Below, piece by piece: positions 5,652 through 5,732 of a stretch of DNA of 5,732 nucleotides. The position numbers and the translations under genes are program-made. Position 1 is the stretch's first letter; each line of letters starts with the position of its first letter. The notes beneath the pieces are model-generated. The model made no database searches. It saw nothing but the letters and a program-made list of their open reading frames with translations, and was not told where the DNA came from. Origin of the DNA: Candidatus Sumerlaeota bacterium (GTDB lineage: Bacteria; Sumerlaeota; Sumerlaeia; MVZB01; JAJFLK01); assembly GCA_021772735.1 (NCBI GenBank), contig JAJFLK010000285.1, positions 1-5,732 of the forward strand, written 5' to 3'.

Positions 5652-5732
5652 TTACGGCAGCCACATGTAAAGAAGTCGGGCGTCGCTCGGGAAAAGGCGA
5701 TCCATCGCCCGCCCCAGACCGCCGAGCGCGAG
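5652..5732 (-). CDS. C-terminal 26 codons of an unidentified upstream gene
   Basis: A frame open from the window edge ends at TAA (5652-5654). It encodes 26 residues ending in RLLYMWLP, in the same frame as argJ but separated from it by the stop and 78 further in-frame bases without an ATG. The residue mix (Leu, Ala, Gly, Arg, a FPSDARLL turn) looks like ordinary protein, and the two other minus frames give less protein-like sequence. It is too short to name. If real, it may be co-transcribed with argJ 81 bases downstream. Confidence 0.42.
   Translation of the reverse strand, partial: LALGGLGRAMDRLFPSDARLLYMWLP

Overview
The window is GC-rich. All six genes or gene parts I can support lie on the minus strand, so transcription runs from high to low coordinates. 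The pseudopilin type, the secreted FG-GAP repeat protein and the ECF sigma/FecR pairing resemble genes common in Planctomycetota, perhaps class Phycisphaerae. That placement is an inference from protein style; no rRNA or other marker is present.

Layout in transcription order: (1) 5652-5732, the last 26 codons of an unidentified upstream gene; (2) 5571-5651, a short spacer with an inverted repeat; (3) 4371-5570, argJ, a complete arginine-biosynthesis acetyltransferase; (4) 3891-4358, an unrecognised 155-residue gene of clearly lower GC, with a perfect TATAAT just upstream that overlaps the end of argJ; (5) 3783-3890, a spacer with a weak candidate promoter; (6) 3192-3782, an ECF sigma factor that starts at TTG; (7) 2256-3107, a membrane protein with a FecR domain, the likely sigma regulator; (8) 1553-2242, a type II/IV pseudopilin-like protein; (9) 1-1543, a secreted FG-GAP/VCBS beta-propeller protein whose C-terminus lies beyond the window edge.

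Genes 6 to 9 look like one operon, with gaps of 84, 13 and 9 bases. The Shine-Dalgarno sequences of the last two genes overlap the stop codon of the gene before them. Read together, they suggest a cell-surface signalling unit: a sigma factor, a membrane FecR protein that may hold or release it, and two exported products (a pseudopilin and a calcium-binding-type propeller). FecR modules usually accompany TonB receptors in iron uptake, and none is seen here, so this arrangement is the most interesting part of the window. The argJ gene and the low-GC gene appear functionally unrelated to it.

No tRNA, rRNA, CRISPR array, insertion sequence or origin was recognised, and no gene-free stretch exceeds 300 bases.
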